Positions 1 through 9,214 of a stretch of DNA of 64,000 bases are shown in pieces. Location: positions 11,005-75,004 of the forward strand of contig CALDWI010000043.1 of NCBI GenBank assembly GCA_937923795.1, in the 5' to 3' direction. The notes under the pieces were generated by a model. The model ran no database searches. It had not been told where the DNA came from and saw nothing but the letters and a program-made list of their open reading frames with translations. Position 1 is the first letter of the stretch. Each line of letters opens with the position of its first letter. The translations under genes and the position numbers were made by a program. The DNA comes from an uncultured Collinsella sp. GTDB taxonomy: Bacteria; Actinomycetota; Coriobacteriia; Coriobacteriales; Coriobacteriaceae.

Positions 1-801
1 AACTTTGACGACTATCTGGATGTGGGCATCTTCCTGGATCACCGCGTCACCCGCAACCTAGTGCGCGAGCACGCCAAGCAGGCGCGCCGCTTCCTCAACC
101 TGTTTGCCTACACCGGCACCGCCACCTGCTATGCGGCAGACGGCGGCGTCGAGGAAACCGTGACGGTCGATCTTTCCAACACCTACCTGGACTGGGCCGA
201 GCGCAATATGCGTCAGAACGGCTTTGTGGGGCCGCAGCATCACTTTGTGCGCGACGACGTGCTCGCCTGGATTCGTGACCAGCGCCAGACGCGCAACCGC
301 TGGGACCTGATCTTTGTCGACCCGCCCACGTTCTCGAACTCGTCCAAGATGGGCCGTCGCACCTGGGATGTTCAGCGCGACCATGTCGAGCTTTTGGCCG
401 GCGTATCGCGCCTGCTCGCGCAGGGCGGCCATGCCATCTTTAGCTGCAACCTGCGCGGCTTCCGCCCCGAAACGCGCAAGCTCGCACGCGCGGGCGTGGT
501 GCTGGAGGACATTACGGCACAGACCATCCCCGAGGACTTCGCGCGCAACCAGAAGGTGCACCATTGCTATATCGTGCGTCGCCTGCCCATCGAGGACGCC
601 ATGGCCGAGGTCGGCTTTAGCGCCGAGGAGATTGCCGAGCGAACCGAGGAGCTGCGCAACCCCGAGGCCCGCAAGCCCCGTGCGGCAGTACCCGCGCACG
701 CGCAGGCCGGCGACCGAGGGCCGCACGGCAACGGCAAACCCTCTCCTGCCGGCAAGCCCAAAAAGAAGAAGTTCTACGCCAGCAAGCCCAAGGGCAAATA
801 A
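1..801 (+). CDS. rlmL: 23S rRNA methyltransferase RlmKL, C-terminal part (5' end outside window)
   Basis: The reading frame is open from the first base, so the start lies to the left of the window. The visible 266 residues form the RlmK-type SAM-dependent methyltransferase domain, which in the family makes m7G in 23S rRNA; the other half of the bifunctional enzyme makes m2G. Motif I is seen as LNLFAYTGTATCYAA and the catalytic-region motif as DPPTFSNSSKM. The sequence ends with a Lys/Pro-rich basic tail (KPKKKKFYASKPKGK) that probably contacts RNA. The assignment to RlmKL rather than a stand-alone RlmI/RlmK-like enzyme rests on family resemblance, because the N-terminal THUMP part is not in view. 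A palindromic repeat follows the stop codon and separates this gene from the convergent response regulator. Confidence 0.85.
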   Translation, partial: NFDDYLDVGIFLDHRVTRNLVREHAKQARRFLNLFAYTGTATCYAADGGVEETVTVDLSNTYLDWAERNMRQNGFVGPQHHFVRDDVLAWIRDQRQTRNRWDLIFVDPPTFSNSSKMGRRTWDVQRDHVELLAGVSRLLAQGGHAIFSCNLRGFRPETRKLARAGVVLEDITAQTIPEDFARNQKVHHCYIVRRLPIEDAMAEVGFSAEEIAERTEELRNPEARKPRAAVPAHAQAGDRGPHGNGKPSPAGKPKKKKFYASKPKGK

Positions 802-804
802 CAA

Positions 805-871
805 AGTTGCGGTGGAATACGGACTGTTTTGCCTGGAATTAGGCAAAGTTAGACCGTATTTCACCGCAACT
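805..871. repeat. Palindromic intergenic repeat, AGTTGCGGTGG type, copy 1
   Basis: The arms AGTTGCGGTGGAATACGG and its imperfect complement near 852-871 can form a long hairpin between two convergent genes. The outer arm recurs at 25213-25278 (AGTTGCGGTGGAATA). It may act as a bidirectional terminator. Confidence 0.75.
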
Positions 872-895
872 CATATTGGGCTGGTGGCCGGCGAT

Positions 896-1609
896 CTAGC
901 CTTGGGTGACCAATCGGTAACCGATACCCACATGCGTTTGAATATAGCGCGGATGCGCGGGGTCGGACTCGATCTTCTTGCGCAGCGTGCCCATAAAGAC
1001 ACGCAGGCTCGCCAGGTCGCTCTTAGTTGCCGTGCCCCAAATCTCGTGCAGGATAAACTGGTGCGTCAGCACTTTGTCGGCGTTATGCGCCAACAGGCAT
1101 AGCAGTCTGTACTCGATCGGCGTCAGATGCAGCTCCTCGCCATCCATCGTGGCAATGCCGGCATCAAAATCGATATGCAGCTCACCGGTATCGAACGAGC
1201 CCTCGGAGGCAACGCCGCCCGTTTGCGCATACGAAAGGCGCCTGAGTGTCGTACGAATGCGCGCGAGCAACTCCTCGACCGAAAACGGCTTGGTCAGGTA
1301 GTCGTCGGCACCGGCATCGAGCGCGCGAATCTTGTCCGCATCCTCGCTGCGCGCCGAGACCACGATGATCGGCATGCCCGACCACGCGCGCACCGACTCC
1401 ACCACCTTGACGCCGTCCATATCGGGTAGGCCCAAATCGAGCAGCACAATACTCGGTGCCTGCGATGAGGCAGCGGCGATGGCGGCATGGGCGGTTTCCA
1501 CAGCCATATGGCGCAAGCCGTGCGCCTCGAGCGCGGCAACGATTAAGTTGCGAACGGCGGGGTCGTCCTCAACGACCAAGATGAGCGGTTTTACGGCAGA
1601 GTTCGGCAC
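896..1609 (-). CDS. kdpE: KdpE-like DNA-binding response regulator (OmpR family)
   Basis: This 237-residue regulator has a receiver domain with the acidic pocket E14-D15-D16, the phospho-acceptor D58 in LLDLGLPD and K107 in TKPF. A C-terminal winged helix (about 130-235) ends in THVGIGYRL. I chose the GTG at 1609 because AAGGAG lies seven bases upstream; longer frames run into the kinase gene. It starts four bases after the kinase stop codon, so the pair is probably translated together. In the family, KdpE activates potassium-uptake genes. No kdpFABC is visible here, but kup lies just upstream, so Kup is the natural candidate target. That link is inferred. Confidence 0.85.
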   Translation of the reverse strand: MPNSAVKPLILVVEDDPAVRNLIVAALEAHGLRHMAVETAHAAIAAASSQAPSIVLLDLGLPDMDGVKVVESVRAWSGMPIIVVSARSEDADKIRALDAGADDYLTKPFSVEELLARIRTTLRRLSYAQTGGVASEGSFDTGELHIDFDAGIATMDGEELHLTPIEYRLLCLLAHNADKVLTHQFILHEIWGTATKSDLASLRVFMGTLRKKIESDPAHPRYIQTHVGIGYRLVTQG

Positions 1610-1613
1610 AGCG

Positions 1614-3239
1614 CTACTCCTTATCAAACGAAACATCGGCGACGGGAAGCTCAATCGTAAAGACCGAGCCGTGCGGGTCCGCCGCGGCAACCTCTATGCT
1701 ACCGCCATGCGCTAACGCAATGGAGCGGCAGAGCGAAAGACCCAGGCCCACGCTGCGATGGCTGTCGGCAAGACCGTGGTTGGCGGTGTAGAACGACTCA
1801 AAGATTCGCTCGCGGTCCTCGGGCGCAATGCCCGGGCCGTCATCGGCCACCGAGCACGCCACGCGTCCATCGTCGACGCCAATCGAAATCACGATATGCG
1901 AGCCTGCGGGCGTATAGGTGATGGCGTTGTTCACCAGATTGACCACCAGCTGCACCATCAGGCGCGCATCGACGTTGACGAGCGCCGGCTCGTCGCACGG
2001 CACCACCTTAAGATCGTGCTCACGCACGGCCGGACTTACGTGGCGCAGCGCCTCCTCGACGATATCGTCCATGAGCTCGAGCGTAGTCGACAGATGCATG
2101 CCGCCGCCCTCGAGCTTGGTGATGGCGAGCAGGTTCTCGACAGTGGCGTTGAGCCACAGCGCATCCGAGCGAATGGATAGAAGCAGGCCGCGGCGCGTCT
2201 GGGCATCGAGCACCGCGGTGCCGGTTGAACCCTGGTCGAGCAGGACATCGGCATTGCCCGAAATACTGGTGAGCGGCGTGCGCAGATCGTGCGAGATGGA
2301 ACGTAGCAGGTTGGCGCGCAGCTGCTCGTTTTTGGCGAGCACCGCCGCCTCCTCGCGGGCCTCCATGGCGCGGGCGCGATCGAGCGCCAGCTCGCCTTCG
2401 CTCACGATGGCATCGGCAAGTGTCCGCTCCTCATGCGTCAGCACGTCGGGCTCGGCAACGATAGCCAGCACGCCCACCACCGAGGCGGGGTCGCCCGAGC
2501 GCACGAAGCCGTCGCCCGTGCGAACCGTCAGGTAGATGCCATAAAACGCCGAGCCGCCAAACGTGGCGTCGAGCGGCGTTCCCACATAGGCGGACGCCGA
2601 GAGCCGCGGCGGCATCTGCGGCGCCAGCTCGTGCACCGGCGCGGCATCGCCCACGGCTGTGTACGTCGCACGCGGCAGCAGGTCATCACCCTCGTCGTCG
2701 GCGCTGTACCACACGACCGAACAGCCCGAAAGACGCGCCAGCTGCGTTGCCATGGCGTGAACGATCTGATGCTGATCGGCGCAGCGCTGCAACATGCGGT
2801 TGGTCTCGAGCACCATATGCGTGCGGCGGTCGCTGGCGGCAGCCTGTGCCAAGGCGCGGCGCAGGGCCAACGCAATCGAGCTCGACACAAGCGAGACCAC
2901 GAACATGATGAAGAACATGCCGGGATAGCCGCGGTCGATAAGCGACAGCGAGTAGCGCGGATCGACAAACAAGAAGTTGTAGAGCGCCACGGCGGCAGCC
3001 GAGCTCAGCAAGCAATACAGGCGACTCCAGGTAAAAAATGCGCACAGCTGAACGGCGAACACATAGACGATCATGATGCTCGGCGCGAGACCCGGATGGT
3101 CGAGCAGCGCGCCCACAATCGTCGCCGCGACCAGCAGCCCCACCGATATGCAGGCGTCATACAGAGGAGTGCGGCGCGTCAGCGTTGTGCGCCGCCACCA
3201 AAAGCTATCGGCAATATCGCAGTCCGTACGGACGTCCAT
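1614..3239 (-). CDS. KdpD-like sensor histidine kinase lacking the KdpD N-terminal domain
   Basis: A 541-residue membrane kinase. Four membrane segments (about residues 28-128) resemble the DUF4118 region of KdpD and are followed by a GAF-like domain (about 140-290). The HisKA helix carries H317 in SISHDLRTPL, and the ATPase domain shows the N box LVNNAITYTP, the G1 box ADDGPGI and the G2 box VGLGLSLCRS. Full KdpD proteins of about 900 residues begin with a cytoplasmic KdpD domain and a Usp domain; both are absent, so signal input must differ from E. coli KdpD. It is paired with the adjacent response regulator. The ATG at 3239 is preceded by a palindromic repeat, which leaves the promoter unclear. 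Confidence 0.85.
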   Translation of the reverse strand: MDVRTDCDIADSFWWRRTTLTRRTPLYDACISVGLLVAATIVGALLDHPGLAPSIMIVYVFAVQLCAFFTWSRLYCLLSSAAAVALYNFLFVDPRYSLSLIDRGYPGMFFIMFVVSLVSSSIALALRRALAQAAASDRRTHMVLETNRMLQRCADQHQIVHAMATQLARLSGCSVVWYSADDEGDDLLPRATYTAVGDAAPVHELAPQMPPRLSASAYVGTPLDATFGGSAFYGIYLTVRTGDGFVRSGDPASVVGVLAIVAEPDVLTHEERTLADAIVSEGELALDRARAMEAREEAAVLAKNEQLRANLLRSISHDLRTPLTSISGNADVLLDQGSTGTAVLDAQTRRGLLLSIRSDALWLNATVENLLAITKLEGGGMHLSTTLELMDDIVEEALRHVSPAVREHDLKVVPCDEPALVNVDARLMVQLVVNLVNNAITYTPAGSHIVISIGVDDGRVACSVADDGPGIAPEDRERIFESFYTANHGLADSHRSVGLGLSLCRSIALAHGGSIEVAAADPHGSVFTIELPVADVSFDKE

Positions 3240-3269
3240 CAGCGCCCCGCCCCTCTCTCAAAAACAAAA

Positions 3270-3304
3270 ACCACCACAAAGGGGACAGGCACCTTTGTGG
3301 TGGT
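3270..3304. repeat. Palindromic repeat, ACCACCACAAAGG type, copy 1
   Basis: ACCACCACAAAGG and its exact complement CCTTTGTGGTGGT flank GGACAGGCA. A further CCTTGTGGTGGT follows at about 3309-3320. A second copy lies at 43933-43967. It sits between the small membrane protein gene and the kinase gene. Confidence 0.8.
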
Positions 3305-3352
3305 TTCCCCTTGTGGTGGTTCCAAGTGTAAAGCCTTTGCAACCTGCGGTCG

Positions 3353-3547
3353 TTAGACAAACAGCACGTGCGCGAGCAGTGCGCACACGCACGCCGCGAC
3401 AAGCACCGTCACCACGATCGAAATCACGCGGTCGGCCATGTCCATGTTGGCCCGATTCGTAAAGAACCGATCTTCGGCAGCATCGGCGCGTACCTCACGC
3501 ACCAGCTCGGTCGCAAGATCGCAACCGTCAAGCACCTTTGCATCCAT
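3353..3547 (-). CDS. Small single-span membrane protein downstream of kup
   Basis: This 64-residue protein starts at an ATG with GGGAGG five bases upstream; an upstream in-frame ATG has no such site. The first 40 residues are acidic and soluble, with an EDRFFTNRANMDMADR segment, followed by one C-terminal hydrophobic span (about 43-62, VISIVVTVLVAACVCALLAH). I do not recognise the family. It lies 69 bases after kup and ahead of the KdpDE-like pair on the same strand, so a role in potassium transport or its sensing is conceivable, but nothing in the sequence proves it. Confidence 0.6.
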   Translation of the reverse strand: MDAKVLDGCDLATELVREVRADAAEDRFFTNRANMDMADRVISIVVTVLVAACVCALLAHVLFV

Positions 3548-3616
3548 GGTTTCCTCCCAGGACTCAATCCCCGTCAATACAAGCCCGCCCGTTCGCAGAC
3601 AAACCTCGAGCGTCGA

Positions 3617-5644
3617 CTACGGGCGCTCGTTGGGGGCCAGGCGCTGCATCTTGTTCACGGCTTTGAACTTGGTGAACAGCGGCACGTACTCAAAGCTCAC
3701 GTTGGAGTTCTCCAGGCCGTACCAACGCGCGGGCGTGCCGGCGGCGCGGCGGATGATGTACTTGAGCGTGATGGCCGTACGCTCGCTGGGCTCCACATCG
3801 CTTTCGGGCGCCAGAAGCTTACGGATCAGGACGAACTTGAACGTGCCGATGTTACCCGGATCCTTGTAGACCGAGTAGTCATGCGTCTGCGGCGGCAGCT
3901 CGCCGGTGGCAGCCAGGTCCTGAACAACCTGACGCAGGTAGGCATTGACGCGCTGGTTGATCTTGTAGCCCAGGTACAGATGCACGCGGAACACGTAGTC
4001 GGTGCCGAACGTCTCGACCGAATAGGCAAAGGTATGCGGCTCGTCCATGGTCTCGACATTCACGAACCACCAGGCGCGGGCGCGCTTGGGATGCTTGTCC
4101 AAGATCGAATAGACGATATCGCGGTCGATGTAGTCGGTATGGGTGTCCTTGGTCAGGTACACAACGTTGTCGCTCATGCGCTCGTAACGGTCGTCGTCAC
4201 GCAGGCGCTTGAGCTGCGGCAGGTAGCTGCGCAGCGGCAGCAGCGTAAACTGGCGCTGCTCGACCGCCGTGCCGTTGTACCAGCACACCATAATGCCCAT
4301 GATGAGTGCAGCCATGAGAATGGTGAAGTAACCGCCGTGGAAGAACTTGGTGAGCGAGCTCACGAAGAAGAAGCCTTCGAGCAAAAGGAAGAAGGCCGCG
4401 AAGATCCACGGAGCAACCTTGAGCTTGCGCTCCTCATGCAGGTAGAAGAAGAGCAGCAGCGTGGTGCACATCATAGTCAGCGTAATGGCAAGGCCGTAGG
4501 CGGCTTCCATATGCGCCGAGTTCTGGAACAGCAGCACCACGATGACGCAGCCGACAAGCATGACGTTGTTGACCATGGGGATGTAGAGCTGGCCCTTGGT
4601 CTCGGCAGGGTAGAAGACCTGCATGTGCGGCATAAGGTCCAGACGGCTGGCCTCGGACACCAGCGAGAATGCGCCGGTGATGAGCGCCTGCGAGGCAATG
4701 ATGGCCGCGACGGTGGAAAGGCCGACGGCAAACGGGCGCAGGCCCGGGGCGAGCATCTGGTAGAACGGGTTGAGGTCGGCAATGCCCATGAGCTCGGGGT
4801 TGGCAGCGTTGTTCATAAGCCAAGCGCCCTGGCCCATATAGGAAAGCAGCAGGCAGCACTTAACGAACGGCCAGGTGGCGTAGATGTTGCCGCGGCCGAC
4901 GTGGCCCATGTCGGAGTAGAGCGCCTCGGCACCGGTGGTGGCGAGGAAGCAGCTGCCCAGAATCATGATGCCCGCGTGGTTGTTGGGACTCAGCAAAAAG
5001 GCGATGCCGCGCACCGGGTTGAGGCACAGCAGCACGGCGGGGTGCTGGAAGACAAAGAACAGACCCGTGCCGCCCAGGAACAGGAACCACAGCGTCATGA
5101 TGGGGCCAAAGGCGTGACCGATCTTGGCCGTACCGATGCGCTGCACCAAGAAGAGCACGATGATGATGGCGAGCGTAATGGCGACGACGCGACCCTGGTC
5201 ATCGCCCAGCACGGCATGGACCGCCGGGATGGTGCGCAGGCCCTCGATGGCCGTGGTAACGGTAACGGCCGGCGTCAGGATGCCGTCGGCGAGCAGCGCG
5301 GCGCCACCCAGCATGGCGGGGATGATAAGCCACTTGCCACAGCGCTTGACCAGGCTGTACAGGGCAAAGATGCCACCCTCACCATGGTTATCGGCGCGCA
5401 GCGAGATGAGCACATACTTGATGGTGGTCAGCAGCGTGACCGTCCACACGACAAGGGAGAGCGCGCCAAGCACGAACTCCTCCGTCACGCTTCCGATGCC
5501 GCCGTTGCCGGCAACGAGCGCCTTGGTTACATACATAGGGCTGGTGCCGATATCGCCGTACACCACGCCCAGCGTGACGAGCATCGCCGAGATGCTCACA
5601 GGAATCGCAGCGTGCGAGGCTGCCTCCTTGGCCTTTTGTTCCAT
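3617..5644 (-). CDS. kup: Kup-type low-affinity potassium uptake protein
   Basis: The 675-residue protein has the KUP/HAK signature GDIGTSPMYV near its N-terminus, about twelve hydrophobic membrane spans over the first 450 residues and a hydrophilic C-terminal cytoplasmic domain of about 200 residues, the usual KUP layout. KUP proteins import K+ driven by the proton gradient. The start was set at the ATG at 5644, which is preceded by GGGAGG; six more codons upstream are in frame but unsupported. A TATAAT-like -10 box (complement of 5680-5685) lies about 35 bases upstream, although no good -35 box is seen. The downstream neighbours are a small membrane protein and a KdpDE-like pair, suggesting a local potassium regulation unit. 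Confidence 0.93.
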   Translation of the reverse strand: MEQKAKEAASHAAIPVSISAMLVTLGVVYGDIGTSPMYVTKALVAGNGGIGSVTEEFVLGALSLVVWTVTLLTTIKYVLISLRADNHGEGGIFALYSLVKRCGKWLIIPAMLGGAALLADGILTPAVTVTTAIEGLRTIPAVHAVLGDDQGRVVAITLAIIIVLFLVQRIGTAKIGHAFGPIMTLWFLFLGGTGLFFVFQHPAVLLCLNPVRGIAFLLSPNNHAGIMILGSCFLATTGAEALYSDMGHVGRGNIYATWPFVKCCLLLSYMGQGAWLMNNAANPELMGIADLNPFYQMLAPGLRPFAVGLSTVAAIIASQALITGAFSLVSEASRLDLMPHMQVFYPAETKGQLYIPMVNNVMLVGCVIVVLLFQNSAHMEAAYGLAITLTMMCTTLLLFFYLHEERKLKVAPWIFAAFFLLLEGFFFVSSLTKFFHGGYFTILMAALIMGIMVCWYNGTAVEQRQFTLLPLRSYLPQLKRLRDDDRYERMSDNVVYLTKDTHTDYIDRDIVYSILDKHPKRARAWWFVNVETMDEPHTFAYSVETFGTDYVFRVHLYLGYKINQRVNAYLRQVVQDLAATGELPPQTHDYSVYKDPGNIGTFKFVLIRKLLAPESDVEPSERTAITLKYIIRRAAGTPARWYGLENSNVSFEYVPLFTKFKAVNKMQRLAPNERP

Positions 5645-5768
5645 AAGCCGGTTTCCTCCCAACTTTAATGTTCGAAGGAATTATAGGTAATCGGCCCATG
5701 TTTGAATGGCACTGTTTTCCCAGCTAGATAAACATTTATACGGCCTTTAGGCCACCGTGGCGATATGG

Positions 5769-5801
5769 AATGTGGCAAAGGGACTGCCCCTTTGTCACAT
5801 T
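5769..5801. repeat. Palindromic repeat, AATGTGGCAAAGG type, copy 1
   Basis: The arms AATGTGGCAAAGG and CCTTTGTCACATT flank GACTGCC. The element ends two bases from the nitroreductase stop codon. A near-identical copy at 32132-32163 also abuts a stop codon. Confidence 0.8.
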
Positions 5802-5803
5802 CG

Positions 5804-6679
5804 TCATTTTCCGAGCCAATTTTTGAACCACCACTCCATGGATCGGCTCATCTCGGCCATAAAGGGGCTCGTGTGCTTGCGGGTATAGATGTCCACGACG
5901 CGCTCCCCCACCTCGCGGGCATGCGGACGGAACATTGCGTCCATCTCGGCCACCTGCGCGTCCATGGTCGCGGCATCCGCGCGGCAGTAGCGCCCCTCGT
6001 GCACCAGGTTCACCACGGGGTGCGCAATGGCCGGACGCTCCTTACGGGGCGTGCCGATGATGAGCATCGACAGCGGCATGGTATAGGGCGGCAGATCGAG
6101 CAGCTCGGCAACTTCCTCGGCGTTCTCCACGATGTCGCCAATGTAGCAGCTTCCCAGCCCCAGGGCCTCGGCGGCAACCACGGCGTTTTGCGCGGCGATC
6201 ACGGCGTCCTGGGCCGCGATGGCAAAGTCGCCCAAACCCGGCGCGCGGCGGGGCGCCTTGCCCGTGCGCTCGACAAACTCGGGCTCAAAGCAGCCCACGT
6301 GCTCAAACAGATCGATCCACTTGGCATAATCGACCACAAATATGAGTGCCCAGGGCGCCTTGGCGATCATGGGCTGGTGGTCGCACAGGTCGGCCAGGCG
6401 GTCGAGCGTAGCCTGCTCGCGGATGCTCACGATGGAATACATCATCATGGCGCCCGCCGACGGTGCGCGACTCGCCGCATGCAAGATTGCCGCCCGCTGC
6501 TCGTCGGTCACCGCCACGGGGCGGTCGTCGTCATCACGCGCGAAGGCACGCGTGGACGAGCGGTGCTCCAAGATGTCCAGCACCGCGTTACCCGTAGTCT
6601 CGACCGGATAACCGTTCGCATCCACGCCCGCAGCTCCGCCGCAGCACTCGGCGCCCGTCATACAAACCTGCTCGCCCAT
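5804..6679 (-). CDS. Nitroreductase-family FMN-dependent oxidoreductase
   Basis: A 291-residue protein with a nitroreductase fold. The N-terminal FMN-binding motif is HRSSTRAF (about residue 39), followed by SRAPSAG and a C-terminal GLGSCYIGD segment. Such enzymes reduce nitro groups, quinones or related substrates using NAD(P)H and FMN; the true substrate cannot be read from sequence. A Cys-rich start (VCMTGAECCGG) precedes the fold and is unusual for the family. The ATG at 6679 has GAGGA seven bases upstream. The gene stands alone between kup and the divergent LTA-synthase-like gene. The C-terminal tail MEWWFKNWLGK is rich in aromatic residues. Confidence 0.85.
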   Translation of the reverse strand: MGEQVCMTGAECCGGAAGVDANGYPVETTGNAVLDILEHRSSTRAFARDDDDRPVAVTDEQRAAILHAASRAPSAGAMMMYSIVSIREQATLDRLADLCDHQPMIAKAPWALIFVVDYAKWIDLFEHVGCFEPEFVERTGKAPRRAPGLGDFAIAAQDAVIAAQNAVVAAEALGLGSCYIGDIVENAEEVAELLDLPPYTMPLSMLIIGTPRKERPAIAHPVVNLVHEGRYCRADAATMDAQVAEMDAMFRPHAREVGERVVDIYTRKHTSPFMAEMSRSMEWWFKNWLGK

Positions 6680-6893
6680 AGCTCTATCCTCGCCATTTCT
6701 TTAAGAAGCCTTTACGTTTCCGTGTAATTCCCGTCCATTATCGCGCAGGCCGCCACTACATTGCGCCACACCGCCGCACATGCGCGTTAATATGGCTGGT
6801 TGTTGTGCGCAGCCCGCAAATGCAGCGCATATTTAGGTAACAATCGGGTAAACCCCCGCTTTCGTAGGTTTTAAGTTTGTGAGGAGTCTCAGC

Positions 6894-9194
6894 ATGTTCG
6901 CTGCCGCCATCTCGCTCGTCGGTCTTGCGGCGACCGTCTACCTTGTTTTGCGCGAGGCCAAGGCCATTCGCGCTCAGTCGGGCACCGTCACCAAGGGCGC
7001 CTTCGCCTGGAGCGTCGCCTTCGGCCTGTTCCAGCTCTTTTTGACCATCTGGGGTGCTATTGGCCTCGTCGCGCAAAACGAGCCGCTCGCCTTTGTGATG
7101 CTCATCCTGACCAACGCCATCCTCACCGGCTGCGCTTGGGCCAGCATCGCCCGCGACCGCATCACCCCGCGCGTCTTTGCGTTCGCTGCTACCGATGCCC
7201 CCGCCCCCACCGGCAAGCTCGCCCGCCTGCGCGGCGCCTTTGTGGGCAAACCGCTCGTCGCCGCCGTCTTGTGCCTGCTGCTCGCCGGCATCTTTGCACT
7301 GCTGGGCATGGAGGTCTCGTCCAACCACGACTTTACCTGGGTCTACCCCCTGTGCATCCTGCTCGAGTGGGCCATCATCACCACGCTCATGACTGGCTTG
7401 TTCTTCCTGTTCCAGCGCCACGGCGCAGCTCCTGCGGTCTTGTCCTTTGCCCTCTTTGTCCTGGGCATTGCCGAGTTCTTCGTCATCACGTTTAAATCCA
7501 TGCCCATCCAGCCGGGCGACCTTTCGGCCATCTCCACCGCCGCCGCGGTCGCCGGCAACGGCTACACCTTCTCCATCTCGCTGTTCTGCGTGCTGTCCAT
7601 GGGCTTTACCGCCATCGCCATGCTGCTATGCGAGTACGCCGGCCTGGTAGCGCCGCACCGTCAGAAGGGTGCCGCCAACGCCAAGCGCATGCTGCTCACC
7701 AACCTGCTCGTCGCCGTGCTGTGCCTGGGCGGCGTGACCGCGCATGTCACGCTCATCGACTACTACAACACTCTCGGCATCACTGTCTACACCTGGCGCC
7801 CGCTCGAGAGCTACTGGCGCGAGGGCTACCTGCCCGCCTTTATTAGTGCAGCGCAGTCCATCAAGCCGCCCAAACCCGCCGACTACTCCGTCGATGACGC
7901 CAAGGCCACGCTCAAAAAGTACGCCGAGGCCTACGACAAGTCCGACGCGGCCAAGAGCGACGAGCGCGCCGCCGCAAAAGAGCAATTCGACAGCGAGAAG
8001 CCCACGGTCATCGCCATCATGAACGAGACGTTCTCGGACCTATCCATCTACCAGAACATGCGCGCCGGCTACGAGGGCCCGCAGTACTTTAAGAGCCTGT
8101 CCAACTGCCTCAGCCGCGGCAAGCTCTACGTGAGCGCCTACGGCGGCGGCACCGCCAATACCGAGTTTGAGTTTATGACCGGCAGCTCCATGGCCAACCT
8201 GGGATCGGGCGTGTACCCCTACACCATCTACAACATGGAAACGACCGGGAACTTGGCAGAGCAGTTCAAATCGCTCGGCTATTCCACCACGGCCATGCAC
8301 CCCAACCACGCGACCAACTGGAACCGCGAGAACGTCTACAAGGACTTTGGCTTTGACCAGTTCCTGTCCATCAACGATTTCCAGGGAGCCGACACCCTGC
8401 GCGGCATGGTGACCGACCAGGCTACCTACGACAAGATTCTTGAGCTGCTCGACCAGAACGCCGATCCGCAGTTTATCTTCGACGTGACCATGCAGAACCA
8501 CTCGGGCTACGACACGGGCCTGCTGCCGGTCGACAAGCAGATGCACCTCAACATCGACGCGACCGACCTGGACGCTAAGACCGTCGAGGACGGCACACTG
8601 TCCGATGTCGACGAGTATGTCTCGTGCATTGAGCAGTCCGACCAGGCGCTGCGCTACTTCCTCAACGCCTTGAGCAAGCTCGACCGCAAGGTGGTCGTGG
8701 TGTTCTGGGGCGACCACCAGCCGTTCTTCCCGTCCAAGTTCAATGACAAGTGGTTTACCGGCGAGGACGACGCCACGCATCAGGAGCGCCTGTGGCAGAC
8801 CGACTACATCATTTGGGCCAACTACGACGTTGCCGGTTGCGACCAGACGAGCGAGGTCGACGACCTATCCACCAACTACCTGTCCACGCAGCTTATGCAG
8901 CTGATTGGCGCCCCGCTGACTGACTACCAGAAAGCGCACATGACGCTGCGCAAGTCGCTGCCCGCCATCAACTCCGTCGGCTACGAGGACGCCAGCCTGC
9001 GCTGGGCGCTCTCCTCCAACGTCACCGGTGACGACGCCGCTGCCGCAGCCGCCACCAAGGCGCGCGAGGATTACGCCAAGATGCAGTACTACGAGATGTT
9101 CCGCGACGGCAAGAACGTGTATACCGAGCACTTCCAGACCGAGGCCAACGAGACCGACCCCAACCTGGCGCCGGGTACGACCAAGATCAAGTAG
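6894..9194 (+). CDS. LTA-synthase-like membrane sulfatase-family phosphotransferase
   Basis: The 766-residue protein has about five N-terminal membrane spans (to about residue 260) and a large extracytoplasmic sulfatase/alkaline-phosphatase-fold domain. Motifs match LtaS-type enzymes: the metal-binding Glu in MNETFSD, the putative catalytic Thr in FEFMTGSS, and the FWGDHQPFF motif that supplies Asp and His. LtaS homologues polymerise glycerol phosphate or transfer phospho-groups to cell-surface glycans outside the cell; which polymer is made here is unknown. I chose the ATG at 6894 because GAGGAG lies just upstream; a GTG at 6879 overlaps that site. The C-terminus carries an Ala-rich stretch and no anchor. 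A class A hairpin and a terminator follow. Confidence 0.85.
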   Translation: MFAAAISLVGLAATVYLVLREAKAIRAQSGTVTKGAFAWSVAFGLFQLFLTIWGAIGLVAQNEPLAFVMLILTNAILTGCAWASIARDRITPRVFAFAATDAPAPTGKLARLRGAFVGKPLVAAVLCLLLAGIFALLGMEVSSNHDFTWVYPLCILLEWAIITTLMTGLFFLFQRHGAAPAVLSFALFVLGIAEFFVITFKSMPIQPGDLSAISTAAAVAGNGYTFSISLFCVLSMGFTAIAMLLCEYAGLVAPHRQKGAANAKRMLLTNLLVAVLCLGGVTAHVTLIDYYNTLGITVYTWRPLESYWREGYLPAFISAAQSIKPPKPADYSVDDAKATLKKYAEAYDKSDAAKSDERAAAKEQFDSEKPTVIAIMNETFSDLSIYQNMRAGYEGPQYFKSLSNCLSRGKLYVSAYGGGTANTEFEFMTGSSMANLGSGVYPYTIYNMETTGNLAEQFKSLGYSTTAMHPNHATNWNRENVYKDFGFDQFLSINDFQGADTLRGMVTDQATYDKILELLDQNADPQFIFDVTMQNHSGYDTGLLPVDKQMHLNIDATDLDAKTVEDGTLSDVDEYVSCIEQSDQALRYFLNALSKLDRKVVVVFWGDHQPFFPSKFNDKWFTGEDDATHQERLWQTDYIIWANYDVAGCDQTSEVDDLSTNYLSTQLMQLIGAPLTDYQKAHMTLRKSLPAINSVGYEDASLRWALSSNVTGDDAAAAAATKAREDYAKMQYYEMFRDGKNVYTEHFQTEANETDPNLAPGTTKIK

Positions 9195-9214
9195 CGGGTC
9201 TATCGACCTGGTTC

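Noticed and set aside
3368..5668. 766-codon open frame on the plus strand opposite kup
   Set aside because: His/Arg/Gln-rich composition typical of an antisense shadow of a GC-rich gene; kup on the other strand has clear family motifs.
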